Counted from the first letter of the stretch, positions 44,723 to 54,497 are shown. The stretch is 64,000 nucleotides of DNA from Pseudoalteromonas rubra (GCF_001482385.1 NZ_CP013611.1:620001-684000), one strand, 5' to 3'. The notes: a model not told the origin generated them from the letters alone. Program-made: numbers and translations.

Positions 44723-45334
44723 TAGGTGTGTTTGTCATCATTAAAAAAATAGTGAGTCAGAAAAGCACAAAGGCATAAGCCATTGTGCTTTTCATTGTCT
44801 TGGTCAAAGTAAGGAGTACATTTGAATGAATCACTCCAACAGCAAATATTTGTCCAAGCAGCCGTAAGCTCACTATACTTCGCACAATTGCCCTGATACA
44901 GGCCCGCATGGGCTGCTCTTTAGGTGATAACCAGTTACAGTTATCCTGCGCTGAATTTCGTGATATCGCTTAGTACAGGCGATACGGGTAACTAACGATG
45001 CCTGCCACTCATTAAACGCATTGAGTTTTCCCTGCGGGATACTTTGCTTATAGCCCAAAAACGCGCGGTGTGTTTTTCCAGCTACACTATCAAAATGTAC
45101 CAACAGGCTTTGCTATTTGACCAACCGATTGTCACCCAGCCACAATAGTGCTTGCTTGTGATTTGTGTATATCGCCAATCAGGTTTCAATTCCAGTGCTA
45201 AATTTTCAGCATACCAGAGCCAATCAAGCCCAAAGCGGCATACAAAAACCATCAGCTGTAATGTCCGGTAATGGTAAGTTTTTTAAACTTCTCTAGAGTA
45301 AAGAGATACCGTCTCGATATTGAAAGGAATAGTT
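44723..45334. other. 612-bp region holding a terminator and a decayed gene
   Basis: After the terminator (44761-44792) an AAGGAG (44811-44816) precedes a 24-codon frame from TTG 44821 to TGA. Further fragments occur in shifting frames (for example YQQALLFDQPIVTQPQ near 45100). This looks like a decayed forward gene, but I cannot name it. A 76-codon reverse frame (44873-45103) has no ribosome site. Confidence 0.4.
44761..44792 (+). terminator. Terminator of the secreted repeat protein
   Basis: AAAAGCACAA / TTGTGCTTTT stem with a nested GGC/GCC, ending in TTTT, 39 bases past the stop. Confidence 0.8.
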
Positions 45335-46642
45335 ATGTCCCCCTTTAAGCTTTCGCTGATAACAGCAGCCCTAACAACCCTCTTGGCCTGCTCTGCTGAG
45401 CCTACTGGCTCAATCTCTGAGTCAGGCAGTAATGCAGGTCAGGCATCTAGTCAGGATCCCTTATTTTGTCCGGCCAATATAAACTGGGTAACCAACCCCA
45501 ATAATCCACCCAGTGAAATTCCGGGTGGTGGAGAAAACTTGTGTCAATTTTATCAGTTCTCCTGGCAGTGGTTTATTTCCTTGGTGAATGCGCCAGATGG
45601 CAATGAGCGTACCTTTTTAAATGAGGAGCGTTATCGCATATTCCTCGGTGGTGGTCAGGATTCCTGTGCGCCCAATACATTGCAATCAAAATTGTTTGTC
45701 AGGGGTGACAAGGACCCCCATACCACAAGCGAAGACTTTAATGCGCCCCATGAGATGAACCAGGCGTTAAACAATGCCGTATTATACGACCAAAATGGCA
45801 ACGTTGTATTATACGAAACCCGGTTTGATAGTGGTATGTGTGATGTAGCTCAGGGCTCATCAACGCTGCCAGCAGGTACAACTGAGATTAAAACTTCCTG
45901 GCGTAAGATCAGTGAAAAAGACATACCTAATTATGTTTGGATCAGATCAGACACCAACAACAATGGAGAGCTGGATGCCGATGAACTATATGGCATGGTA
46001 GGCTTTCACTTAGTAATTAGCACCCCAGAACACCCTGAATTTATCTGGGCTACCTTTGAGCACAAATACAATGCGCCAGATTGTCAAAAGGCCAACCAGC
46101 CCATCTCAGGCTGGAGCTTTGCCAGCGAGCAATGTACCGCCTCATTGCCTACGCCAGATGCTAACTGTGAATTCAACAAAACCTTAGATCCTGACAAGAA
46201 AGGTGATTCACCACTAACGGGCACGCCTACTGAAGTCTGTCAGGTTTACGCACAAGGTACGGCTGAGGGCGACAACCAGGCCGAGCATAACAGAGCTAAT
46301 ATCATCTCACTCAATGAGCAACTGAGTAAAGTGTTTAAGCGCATGCCTACCTACAATTCGCTGCGTGTGCTCGCAAAGTATGAACTGGTGGGTGGGCTCT
46401 GGTTGAACGATGTCACTCAACCCTCAAGCAACCGCGACAATCAGCGCGGCTCCATTCAGCTAGCCAACACCACCATGGAAACCAACGCACAACAGGGACG
46501 TAAGTTCAATGAAGTGATCTATACGGGTCCACACAACTTGACTCCTGCGACAAACTGCTTTGATTGCCACGCTTATTCAGGCCCCACCAAAAACGCTGGT
46601 GTTAGCCATATTTTTACTTCTATACATGGCTCAACCAAATAA
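45335..46642 (+). CDS. Lipoprotein with C-terminal CxxCH haem motif
   Basis: A 435-residue protein; ATG 45335 has AAAGGAA upstream. Lipobox LLAC (16-19). The body has WQWFISLVNAP, a Ca-binding-like DTNNNGELDADEL (about 205-217) and several Cys. The motif CFDCH lies at 408-412, the c-type haem attachment signature, near the very C-terminus. It could be a mono-haem outer-membrane or periplasmic lipoprotein. Family not recognised. Flanked by decayed DNA upstream and a peroxiredoxin downstream. Confidence 0.7.
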   Translation: MSPFKLSLITAALTTLLACSAEPTGSISESGSNAGQASSQDPLFCPANINWVTNPNNPPSEIPGGGENLCQFYQFSWQWFISLVNAPDGNERTFLNEERYRIFLGGGQDSCAPNTLQSKLFVRGDKDPHTTSEDFNAPHEMNQALNNAVLYDQNGNVVLYETRFDSGMCDVAQGSSTLPAGTTEIKTSWRKISEKDIPNYVWIRSDTNNNGELDADELYGMVGFHLVISTPEHPEFIWATFEHKYNAPDCQKANQPISGWSFASEQCTASLPTPDANCEFNKTLDPDKKGDSPLTGTPTEVCQVYAQGTAEGDNQAEHNRANIISLNEQLSKVFKRMPTYNSLRVLAKYELVGGLWLNDVTQPSSNRDNQRGSIQLANTTMETNAQQGRKFNEVIYTGPHNLTPATNCFDCHAYSGPTKNAGVSHIFTSIHGSTK

Positions 46643-46653
46643 CGCCCAAAGTC

Positions 46654-46684
46654 AGTGATAACCTGAGTCGTTCAGGTTATCACT
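46654..46684 (+). terminator. Perfect 13-bp hairpin after the lipoprotein gene
   Basis: AGTGATAACCTGA / TCAGGTTATCACT with a 5-base loop, 12 bases past the stop. No T run follows, so it may stabilise the 3' end rather than terminate. Confidence 0.5.
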
Positions 46685-46798
46685 ATGAAGCCAAAATAAT
46701 TGCAAAAATATGTATTAACCCTGCGTTTTATCTGTGTTTAAGCTGCGATTTTAAGTCTAAAATAAGTGTAATATTAGTAATATCCGATGAGGAAAATC

Positions 46799-47272
46799 AT
46801 GATTGAACAAGGGCAAGCTTTACCAAAGGCGACATTAAGTGAATTGACTTCAGATGGCATGGTCACACATCACAGCGACGTGTTATTTGCAGATAAAAAA
46901 GTTGTCTTGTTTGCACTACCTGGCGCATTTACACCGACCTGCTCTGCAGCCCATTTACCTGGTTACGTCGCTCTGGCCGACAAAATCAAAGCCAAAGGTG
47001 TCGATATCATAGCGTGTGTGTCTGTAAATGATGCATTTGTAATGAAAGCCTGGGGAGAGGCGCATAATGCCAGCGAAATTATGATGCTCGGTGACGGCGA
47101 TGCCAGCTTTACCAAAGCTCTGGGGCTTGAAATGAACACTGAAGGGTTTGGTGGGATCCGCTCACAGCGCTATGCCATGATAATCGACAATGGTTTAGTG
47201 ACAGAGCTTCTGGTTGAAGCACCGAAAACCTTTGAGATTAGTAAAGCAGAAGTGCTCCTTGAAAAATTGTAA
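46799..47272 (+). CDS. Peroxiredoxin (Prx5-type)
   Basis: A 157-residue atypical peroxiredoxin: LFALPGAFTPTCSAAHLPGY contains the peroxidatic Cys in PGAFTPTCS; a later conserved Arg is in GGIRSQRYAMI. ATG 46799 is favoured by a GAGG upstream; ATG 46787 is possible. It detoxifies hydroperoxides, probably with glutathione or a thioredoxin partner. Confidence 0.9.
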   Translation: MIEQGQALPKATLSELTSDGMVTHHSDVLFADKKVVLFALPGAFTPTCSAAHLPGYVALADKIKAKGVDIIACVSVNDAFVMKAWGEAHNASEIMMLGDGDASFTKALGLEMNTEGFGGIRSQRYAMIIDNGLVTELLVEAPKTFEISKAEVLLEKL

Positions 47273-47290
47273 TTTACAATGACAAGTCCT

Positions 47291-47312
47291 GAGGGAGTGC
47301 CGACACTCTCTC
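47291..47312 (+). terminator. Probable terminator of the peroxiredoxin gene
   Basis: GAGGGAGTG / CACTCTCTC with a 4-base loop and one wobble pair; T-poor tail. Confidence 0.4.
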
Positions 47313-47527
47313 TGTATTCCCACCTGTTATCCTTTTTTACTTTCCCACCATATTAAAACACAATAAGCTTATTCAAAAAGCTAGGAAAATAACTACGTGT
47401 CACAACTGTGTGGATCATTGATGACAGTCATGCTCTCTACTTTCGATAAATGGCGCGCATTTCAGCACGCTTCACTCACAAGTCTGGCAGCGTAATAATC
47501 AAAGTCCAGACTCTACAGGCTTACCTA

Positions 47528-48112
47528 ATGCAAATTAACATTGAACACGGTTGGGATATCATACACAATCAAACCATTGCGCAAATTTACGACAATGCGT
47601 TTGGTGCAAAGCTTACCCGTGCAATCCCAGACAAAGCAAAACGGCTCAACTTGCTCGAACATTGTTTTATGCCAGAATATTCCTTTGTTGCTTTCGATAA
47701 TGGCCAGCCAGTCGGAGTCGCAGGCTTTAGTGACCAAAATGGCGCGCTCACAGCGGGCATCGAATTTACAGGATTATTCCGTCACCTTGGCATTCTTGGG
47801 GGAATGCGTGCTTGCGCTATTCTTAGTTTATACGAGCGCAAGCCACAATCACGAGAGTTAGTGATGGACGGCATCGCGATTAACGAATCACATCGCAGCA
47901 GAGGCATCGGCACTCAGTTACTGGACAGTATTATCAGTTATGCACAGGCACATCACTATTCATCAGTCCGTCTGGATGTGATCAACAGTAACCCCAGAGC
48001 GAAAAAATTGTATGAAACGAAAGGTTTTATTGCAGTTAAAACAGACTACTTTCCATATCTGAACTGGTTACTCGGCTTTTCAGGGTCAACCACCATGCAG
48101 TTAACCCTGTAG
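47528..48112 (+). CDS. GNAT acetyltransferase
   Basis: A 194-residue protein from ATG 47528; the frame is open to 47450 but the extra residues look non-native. The acetyl-CoA loop INESHRSRGIGTQLL and the closing SVRLDVINSNPRAKKLYETKGF are typical. A hydrophobic C-terminus. Substrate unknown. Confidence 0.8.
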   Translation: MQINIEHGWDIIHNQTIAQIYDNAFGAKLTRAIPDKAKRLNLLEHCFMPEYSFVAFDNGQPVGVAGFSDQNGALTAGIEFTGLFRHLGILGGMRACAILSLYERKPQSRELVMDGIAINESHRSRGIGTQLLDSIISYAQAHHYSSVRLDVINSNPRAKKLYETKGFIAVKTDYFPYLNWLLGFSGSTTMQLTL

Positions 48113-48172
48113 CTAAGTACAGAAACGACCCGCCTTTTTAATAACTGCGAGCTCATCTTATTTCAAACAACC

Positions 48173-48460
48173 TCAGAGGCCAACTATCTCCCGTAATGCA
48201 GCAACATGCCCTCTATAAGCGGCTTCTCCCTGTACAGTCAAAGCAAGCCAAGTGCGCTGACGTGCAAAGTTGGTCCTTTTATTGACTCTGAGATAGCCAG
48301 CCTGCTCAAGGGCTTTGACGTGCTTAGATAAAACCGAATCGCTGACCTCCAGCTGTGCCTTTACTAAAGAAAACTCCATTTCCGCTATGCTTTCGAGTAA
48401 TGCGCAGATCTGCAAACGGTTATGTGCATGGATCAGTGGATCAAAACAAATATCAGCCAT
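48173..48460 (-). CDS. Winged-helix regulator
   Basis: A 95-residue single-domain regulator: ICALLESIAEMEFSLVKAQLEVSDSVLSKHVKALEQAGYLRVNK with a C-terminal wing, of the MarR/ArsR-like HTH_27 type. It overlaps the upstream membrane protein gene by 8 bp and so is co-transcribed. The long palindrome at the head of the operon is its likely operator. Confidence 0.88.
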   Translation of the reverse strand: MADICFDPLIHAHNRLQICALLESIAEMEFSLVKAQLEVSDSVLSKHVKALEQAGYLRVNKRTNFARQRTWLALTVQGEAAYRGHVAALREIVGL

Positions 48461-48937
48461 TGCCTTTATCCTGTGATATCCACTCCCCCGTGGGAAGCTT
48501 ATGCAACACAGCAGAGCTCAGCATACCAATCACAAACCCAGCGACGTACGCAAAATGCCAGTAACCCTGTTGAGTAAAATAGTGGCTCAGTAACACGATA
48601 AGTGCACTCGTAAAAGCCAGCGCAATATTGTGAGCTCTAGCTTGAGAGTTAGAAGTCATGATTTTTGCTTTTATCCCCACGCCTTTAAGATAAAAAGACC
48701 AACTCATTACCAGTATAATTATTGTACTTACAGAAACGAAAGTTACGAAAGTCCACATACTACTCTGACTTGCCTGGGCACTCGCCGCAGTTGCAAGTGC
48801 AGCTAACACACTTATTAACCCATTGAGCCAAACAGGTGGACTGAATTTCAACAGAGAAAACCTTTTGCCTTCGCAGACATCGCCAACAGAGCTTCAGCTG
48901 ATTCTACCCCTACCTTGCTTTCTTTATTCATTGTCAT
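48453..48937 (-). pseudogene. Four-helix membrane protein gene, apparently frameshifted near its start
   Basis: The long frame (to TTG 48851) encodes about 132 residues with four helices but has a poor start. Directly upstream, ATG 48937 (also ATG 48931) behind AAAGG opens a frame reading MNKESKVGVESAEALLAMSAKAKG that ends at TGA overlapping the TTG. Joining the two by one base in AAAA gives a continuous protein with a short soluble N-terminus. So either a one-base indel inactivates it, or translation is coupled through TGTTGA. The partner regulator is intact. Confidence 0.5.
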
Positions 48938-48970
48938 GCCTTTACTTTCCAATATGGAAAGTAAAGGCAT
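48936..48970. promoter_or_regulatory. 15-bp-arm palindrome at the operon start
   Basis: Two perfect arms (48936-48950 and 48956-48970, core ACTTTCC / GGAAAGT) around AATAT. On the reverse strand the second arm includes the AAAGG ribosome site and ends at the ATG. Position suits an operator for the winged-helix protein or a translational hairpin. Confidence 0.7.
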
Positions 48971-49079
48971 GCAGCAGGAAAGTGAACAAATATCACTCTG
49001 CTTTATTCAAAATCGCAGTGCGGCGCGTCGAATGGTAAATATCAGTAGTTGGATAGTATTTTGATACCTGAATGGAAAA

Positions 49080-50207
49080 TTATTGAACGCCGATAAGGGA
49101 TAACAGCTGCTCACCCGCCATAATGGCATTACTCTCCCCGGCAAATACATTATCCGTTTTACGCTCAATGAACACCTCATTCAGCCAGCTACTGATGTCC
49201 TTGTTAAACATCAGTAAAAATTCAATGGGAAAAGACGGATCTGTTGCCTGGATGTCCAAACGCTCTGCGACCTCATCAATCATCAAAGCACCATCATTAA
49301 ACTCAATGCAAAAGTACAGTGTGTTTGCCAGCTCTTTATATAGCCGCGCCACATTTTTAAACCGGACTTCAGAGTATCCATTGAGCTCTATAAGTCCCGT
49401 TTCTGATTCCAGCTCATTGAGGGCTCCGACAATAGACTCCACATCTTCTTCTTCAATTGGGCTGTCCGCCCAAAAGTCTACAGCAGTCAGCGCTTGCTTG
49501 TTCAACCGCTTATCAGCGCCACTTTCTGCTGGTTCATCTAGATCAAAAAACAACTCATCAAAACTGTTCTCATCAGGCTCCTGATAAGGAAAGGCTTCGT
49601 GAAATAGCTCAACATTGTCTTTCAAGTGCAATCTGCCATTTAACAACTTAGCACTTCTTTTTAGCGCTTTGAGCACTGAATCGGAGTCTTGTCCAAAGTG
49701 ATTGCCCTGACGCGCTGAATCCAGATAAAACTGTTTGAACACGTCAGTTGATTCACGTATTTGCCTGACCAGACGGCGCATGTTCGTCAGGTCTTTTTGC
49801 AAAGAGATATAATGAGTGACCTCTCCTGCCTCATTGGTTATTGCCGAGATATTCCATTCTACCGGATACATTGAGCCGTCTTTTCGATAGTTGACCGAAG
49901 ACCCATAGAAATAGCCGTTTTCCTCCAGGGCCGGGCTCAACCTGGCCAGGACTCTGCGATTACTTTTTGGCCCCTGCAAAATGGCCGTTGACTTGCCTAT
50001 CAGCTCAGCCAGGTCATAGCCTGTATGGCGGCAAAACACCCGGTTTGCATACACAATTCGATACCCGTGGTTACGATCCGCATCTGTGACAACTATGGCG
50101 TGCTGTGAGCGCATCAATATTTGTTTGAGTAATTCAATTGGCGAAGAATTCTCAAGCAACTGACCAAAAAACAAGGTTTCTTCCATCGAGGGATCATTGG
50201 TATTCAT
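49080..50207 (-). CDS. PAS-domain protein
   Basis: A 375-residue protein starting at ATG 50207. The PAS domain (about 32-145) shows NRVFCRHTGYDLAELIGKSTAILQGP and a PAC-like VNYRKDGSMYPVEWNISAITNEAGEVTHYISLQKDLT. The photoactive Cys of LOV domains is absent (ILQGP without NCRFLQ). The rest (145-375) is acidic and helical with no kinase, GGDEF or HTH seen. The output is unknown. Confidence 0.8.
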   Translation of the reverse strand: MNTNDPSMEETLFFGQLLENSSPIELLKQILMRSQHAIVVTDADRNHGYRIVYANRVFCRHTGYDLAELIGKSTAILQGPKSNRRVLARLSPALEENGYFYGSSVNYRKDGSMYPVEWNISAITNEAGEVTHYISLQKDLTNMRRLVRQIRESTDVFKQFYLDSARQGNHFGQDSDSVLKALKRSAKLLNGRLHLKDNVELFHEAFPYQEPDENSFDELFFDLDEPAESGADKRLNKQALTAVDFWADSPIEEEDVESIVGALNELESETGLIELNGYSEVRFKNVARLYKELANTLYFCIEFNDGALMIDEVAERLDIQATDPSFPIEFLLMFNKDISSWLNEVFIERKTDNVFAGESNAIMAGEQLLSLIGVQ

Positions 50208-50394
50208 TGGCAACTCAACTCATATTCGACCATAACGACGCTCTGCCCGACTGATAACAGCAAGGGGTATACGCATCAAACTGTGTGAGTTTAACTATAG
50301 TGCAAATTACCGAATACCATGATTTTTCTGTTCTGCATCAAATTAATTTTTCTGGGGCAACACGCCTCTCGTCGCTAAGCCACCCCAGTTGTCA

Positions 50395-51666
50395 TCAGTC
50401 ACTGCGTTTTGCAAAACTGAATGCCCGCTCGGCCTCGAGCTTACCGCTTTGGTCATGGGGAGTGGTGTAAAAAGACACATTCAGCTTATCCTGGTCATTA
50501 TCCAGTTCAATGTGTGCAAATCCCCAAATAAAGCTTTTAGACCACACCAAATCATATTCCGGATAGCGCTTTTCCTGTTGCTGGGCAAACGGTGTATGGG
50601 TGCCGCGCATTTTTGCAGCGGCCCCGCTGATTATCAGGGGCAGTTTAGGTTTGGAATTGCCGGGCATAACGCGACTACAATCATCCGTTAACAGCTCCAG
50701 ATCATGTTCGTGACCCGCAATGTAGGCATCTGCATATTGACATAACTCTGGCAAAATCAGCCGTCTCAACACATGGCCTTCATCATATTTAGTGCCACCT
50801 ATCGACCATAATATGTGATGCCCGTACACCAGTTTCCACTTTGCTTTGGAGTTTTTAAGGCCATTGGCCAGCCAAGCTAATTGCCGGTGATCTTCACCAT
50901 TAACTGGCTCTTCATGACGCTCAATATCTTCTACCTCAGCCTGTCCAGCAGCCAGAGCACTTGCCAACCCCTGTTCGCTGCCGTCCGGTCGTAACGGGAT
51001 CTCGTAGTAGTGTTGGCCCGAAAGCAGCATATTGGTATCGAGTACAAACAGTTCGACATCATTACCCGGCTCACCTATGGTGTAGCTGTAGTAACCTCGC
51101 TCAGACATAGTAAAGTTTGGTTGACTTGCCATCCATTCAGTTTGCAGCTTGACCCCTTTACGTGAAGTTTTCCAGTCGTGGTTGCCCAGAGCAGAATACA
51201 CAACTAACTCTGGTTGCTGCGCAAATAACGGCTGCAACGGTTTTAGGATCAGATCGTTCATGCGTTGTTGATCGTCTTTACCATCATTTGCGCCGGCACC
51301 ATCAGGGTAAATATTATCGCCCAGTTGAATGGCAAAATCGCACTGTTTTAGCTGGCACAAGGTCGCCATCGCCTTACCCGTTGCTATCGCGCCGGTCTGC
51401 TCGGTGGCAATGTCCGTGTCAGGGTAAACATAAACGGGGGCATGATTAAACTCACTCATCGGACGATGCTCTTCGAGCCAATCCGCTTTTTCAGCAGCGA
51501 TAAATTGCGCCTTATTTTTAGGCTTCTGAATATGTTTTACTTTGGGATAATCAGGGTGATAACCCCCATCACCAAACGCCAGGAAAGAAATATTGGCCGA
51601 CATCACAGGGCTCGATATTAATAAAGAAGTGCTGAGGTAGGAAAATACAATTCGTTTTAAAGTCAT
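50395..51666 (-). CDS. Secreted metallophosphoesterase
   Basis: A 423-residue protein with a signal peptide (LSTSLLISSPVMSA). Purple-acid-phosphatase-like metal motifs: AFGDGGYH, QLGDNIYPDG, ALGNHDW, YGHHILWS and AGHEHDLE. Should release phosphate from organic esters in the periplasm or outside. It follows the TonB receptor gene by 41 bp on the same strand, so the two are probably co-transcribed. Confidence 0.9.
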   Translation of the reverse strand: MTLKRIVFSYLSTSLLISSPVMSANISFLAFGDGGYHPDYPKVKHIQKPKNKAQFIAAEKADWLEEHRPMSEFNHAPVYVYPDTDIATEQTGAIATGKAMATLCQLKQCDFAIQLGDNIYPDGAGANDGKDDQQRMNDLILKPLQPLFAQQPELVVYSALGNHDWKTSRKGVKLQTEWMASQPNFTMSERGYYSYTIGEPGNDVELFVLDTNMLLSGQHYYEIPLRPDGSEQGLASALAAGQAEVEDIERHEEPVNGEDHRQLAWLANGLKNSKAKWKLVYGHHILWSIGGTKYDEGHVLRRLILPELCQYADAYIAGHEHDLELLTDDCSRVMPGNSKPKLPLIISGAAAKMRGTHTPFAQQQEKRYPEYDLVWSKSFIWGFAHIELDNDQDKLNVSFYTTPHDQSGKLEAERAFSFAKRSD

Positions 51667-51707
51667 AATTTAAATGTGCCGGGCAACCCGGCACGCTCCA
51701 ACAAGGA

Positions 51708-54497
51708 TTAGAATGAGGTGTAGGTAAAGCCCAATTCGAATGAACGACCATATTGTTCATACTGGAAGTTATATTTTTGCTCACCGTGATAAATGTAGAG
51801 TGGTTCATCCGTCAGATTGACGGCGTTAAAGTACATCTGCATTTGCTCATTGAAGTAGTATTTAACGCTCAAATCTAACTGCATGTGGTCATCCTGGTAC
51901 ACACGTGCATCATTCTCGGTGCTCAGATAAGCTTTGCTTTTGTAGTTACCACTCAGGCGCGCACTTAAGGTGTCGTCTTCATATCCAAGCATCAGGTTTG
52001 CCACGGTATCCGACTGGCGAGTCAACTTGTCATCTGCGTCAATTAAGGTGGTATTAGCTGAAAACATCAGGCCATTTTTGAAGTTTTTGCTGTAAGCCAG
52101 TTCAATACCTGTTAAGTCTGCCTCACCACCGTTTACGAATTGCATGACCTTTTTATAGCCCGTCCACTGTGCCTGATCCTGCACTTCCTGCTCAGTGATA
52201 AAGTTATCGATTTGCTTGTGGAATAAACCAGCAGACATAACGCCAATACTGCCTGTGTAGTATTCAATGGATAAATCCAGGTTCTTAGACTCATACGGGT
52301 CCAAGTTCGGATTACCAACTTCACCTTCTCGCTCTGTCACCACCTGACCATCGTCTTCGTCCGTTTCACTTTCGAGTAGTTGGTAGGCTGCTGCCTCTTC
52401 GAATCCCGGGCGTGCAATGGTTTGGGTATAAGCAAATCGTGAAATCAGATCGTCGTCCAGCTCGTAGCGCAGAGTCAGATTTGGTAGAAGATGATCGTAG
52501 GATTTCTCAACTTCCCAGGGGGTGATATTGACTTGCTCAGTGTCTGCTAATTTATCTTTTTCCAGTGACACCTGATAACCCCGCGTGGTGTATTCAGTAT
52601 CTTCGTACCGTACACCGGTGATCAGGTTTAGTTTACCAAAATCAATGTTGACCATGGCATACAACGCACTGACTGTTTCTTCGGAGCGATAGCTGCGGCC
52701 CTTTGACTCGATATCGGTTTCCTGATCGTTTCGCTCAAATGCTGCCTTATTTTGCGTAAAGTAGGCTTGCAATCCGGACTCAGATAAACCCGGACCAAAG
52801 TCGCCCAGGTCATACTCTGGTGCACCCGCTTTAAATTGCTCTGCCGTCACATCATCAAACCCTCCGTCGTATACCACAGCGTTGACTGAGTTCAGCTTCT
52901 CACGGTCGCGGTATTTAGCGCCAAACTTAAGTTCAGCGTTATGTCCAGCGATAACCAGATCTTTACTCAGATCCAATTTAAAGCTGGTTGCTTCGTCTTC
53001 GCTCAGGTTATTTTCATGAACGATTTCGTCGAGTTCAAAGTGGCTTGGTTGATGCGCAGCACCACTACGGGACAAAATCGGGGTGTCCCCCAGGCTGGCA
53101 TAACCCAGGGTCAAATCTTCCCCGGTAAACGCAATATCCAATCGATCAGGCTCTTGCTCATCTGATTTTGAATAAACCAGACTGTATTCTACAAACCAGT
53201 CTTTGATCAGGTGCTCACCACCAGCGACCACTGACAAAATACTTTGTTCCTCGTAGCGATCTTTGCTGTCCCGGTCCATTTCAGCACCGCTAAAGTACGC
53301 CATTGCATTACCTGATTGCTCGCTTAAATAATTGCCTTTATCGAACTTGTATTCATTGCGCAGACGGAACTCATCGTCCGAGAATTCACTGTACATGGTT
53401 CTCAGATAGTACTTATTGAACAATCCCTGATGCAGATCCAAATTCAGGGCCGCCCCAAGGCGCTCTCGGGTGATGGTATAGTGGCGCTGTTCAATTTCCT
53501 CAGCACCAAAAAAAGTTACTTCTTCGCCAGAATTGGCATCTTCCATTTCCAGCTCCATCCAGCCGCCATCGGTTTCCATATTATGTGAGCCAAACTTACG
53601 TTCAAACCAGGATACCGCCGTCGCTACGCCCAGCTGAGTCTGACTGCTGATGTCATAAATATCACTGTAGCTTACGGACAGTTTGGGACTGCTTTTTTCA
53701 ACTTGTTCATTGTAAGCACCCTGAACATTAAAACTGTAGCTTTCCCCTTCACGGTCAAATGCGCTCAGGCTTTTCACTTCGATACTGCCACCAATCGCAT
53801 TAGCATCCATATCTGGGGTGACTGTTTTGCTCACCTCCAGACTCTGAATAATTTCACTTGGCAACACGTCCATTGCTACGCTACGCACACCCCCTTCAGG
53901 AGACGGTACAGCCGCCCCATTGATAGTTACATTGTTGAGATTAGGATCAATTCCCCGGATCCCAACAAAACGCCCTTCACCCTGATCTCGGTCGATGAAC
54001 AAACCCGGCAGACGTTGCAATGCCTCGGCCGCGTTCTGATCTGGTAACTGTCCTATGCTGTCTGCACTGACGATGGACTTGATACCATCCGCATTTTTCT
54101 GCCGGTTCAATGCGCCTGCTTGCCCGGCGCGTTGTCCTTTAACGATTATGTTATCCATTTCCCCTTGGTAGGCGCTAAGCTGAACCCGGGTTTTGGTCAC
54201 TTCATTGTCTTTGATCACCACTTGTTTAGTGACAGATTGCGCGCCGATATAGCGCACTTCAAGCGTATAGGTTCCGGCTGGCAGATTGATGAATCTGAAC
54301 TCACCATTGCGCTCAGAGCTGACTTCACGTCCCAGCTCCTTAATCATAATTTTAGCCCCTTCAAAGCGGGCTTTGTTTTGCTGATCTGTCAGTTCACCTT
54401 GCAACGTATTAGCGAGTGCTGGTGCACTCATCGCGCCAAGTGCTAAAGCAACGCCTGCACAGGCCTTGGAAATCACGGAAGGTAGATTATTTTTCAT
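51708..54497 (-). CDS. TonB-dependent receptor
   Basis: A 929-residue outer-membrane receptor from ATG 54497. Signal peptide (ALALGAMSAPALA), an N-terminal carboxypeptidase-regulatory-like domain (EGAKIMIKELGREVSSERNGEFRFINLPAGTYTLEV), plug (GQLPDQNAAEALQRLPGLFIDRDQGEGRFVGIRGIDPN) and a beta-barrel ending in aromatic F (LGFTYTSF). The co-transcribed phosphoesterase suggests uptake of an organophosphate. No convincing Pho box was seen upstream. Confidence 0.92.
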   Translation of the reverse strand: MKNNLPSVISKACAGVALALGAMSAPALANTLQGELTDQQNKARFEGAKIMIKELGREVSSERNGEFRFINLPAGTYTLEVRYIGAQSVTKQVVIKDNEVTKTRVQLSAYQGEMDNIIVKGQRAGQAGALNRQKNADGIKSIVSADSIGQLPDQNAAEALQRLPGLFIDRDQGEGRFVGIRGIDPNLNNVTINGAAVPSPEGGVRSVAMDVLPSEIIQSLEVSKTVTPDMDANAIGGSIEVKSLSAFDREGESYSFNVQGAYNEQVEKSSPKLSVSYSDIYDISSQTQLGVATAVSWFERKFGSHNMETDGGWMELEMEDANSGEEVTFFGAEEIEQRHYTITRERLGAALNLDLHQGLFNKYYLRTMYSEFSDDEFRLRNEYKFDKGNYLSEQSGNAMAYFSGAEMDRDSKDRYEEQSILSVVAGGEHLIKDWFVEYSLVYSKSDEQEPDRLDIAFTGEDLTLGYASLGDTPILSRSGAAHQPSHFELDEIVHENNLSEDEATSFKLDLSKDLVIAGHNAELKFGAKYRDREKLNSVNAVVYDGGFDDVTAEQFKAGAPEYDLGDFGPGLSESGLQAYFTQNKAAFERNDQETDIESKGRSYRSEETVSALYAMVNIDFGKLNLITGVRYEDTEYTTRGYQVSLEKDKLADTEQVNITPWEVEKSYDHLLPNLTLRYELDDDLISRFAYTQTIARPGFEEAAAYQLLESETDEDDGQVVTEREGEVGNPNLDPYESKNLDLSIEYYTGSIGVMSAGLFHKQIDNFITEQEVQDQAQWTGYKKVMQFVNGGEADLTGIELAYSKNFKNGLMFSANTTLIDADDKLTRQSDTVANLMLGYEDDTLSARLSGNYKSKAYLSTENDARVYQDDHMQLDLSVKYYFNEQMQMYFNAVNLTDEPLYIYHGEQKYNFQYEQYGRSFELGFTYTSF

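Noticed and set aside
44873..45103. 76-codon reverse frame
   Set aside because: TTG start without a ribosome site and no recognisable family; probably a shadow of a decayed forward gene.
49080..50207. LOV photoreceptor
   Set aside because: The PAS domain resembles LOV around GKSTAILQGP but lacks the NCRFLQ motif and its photoactive Cys.
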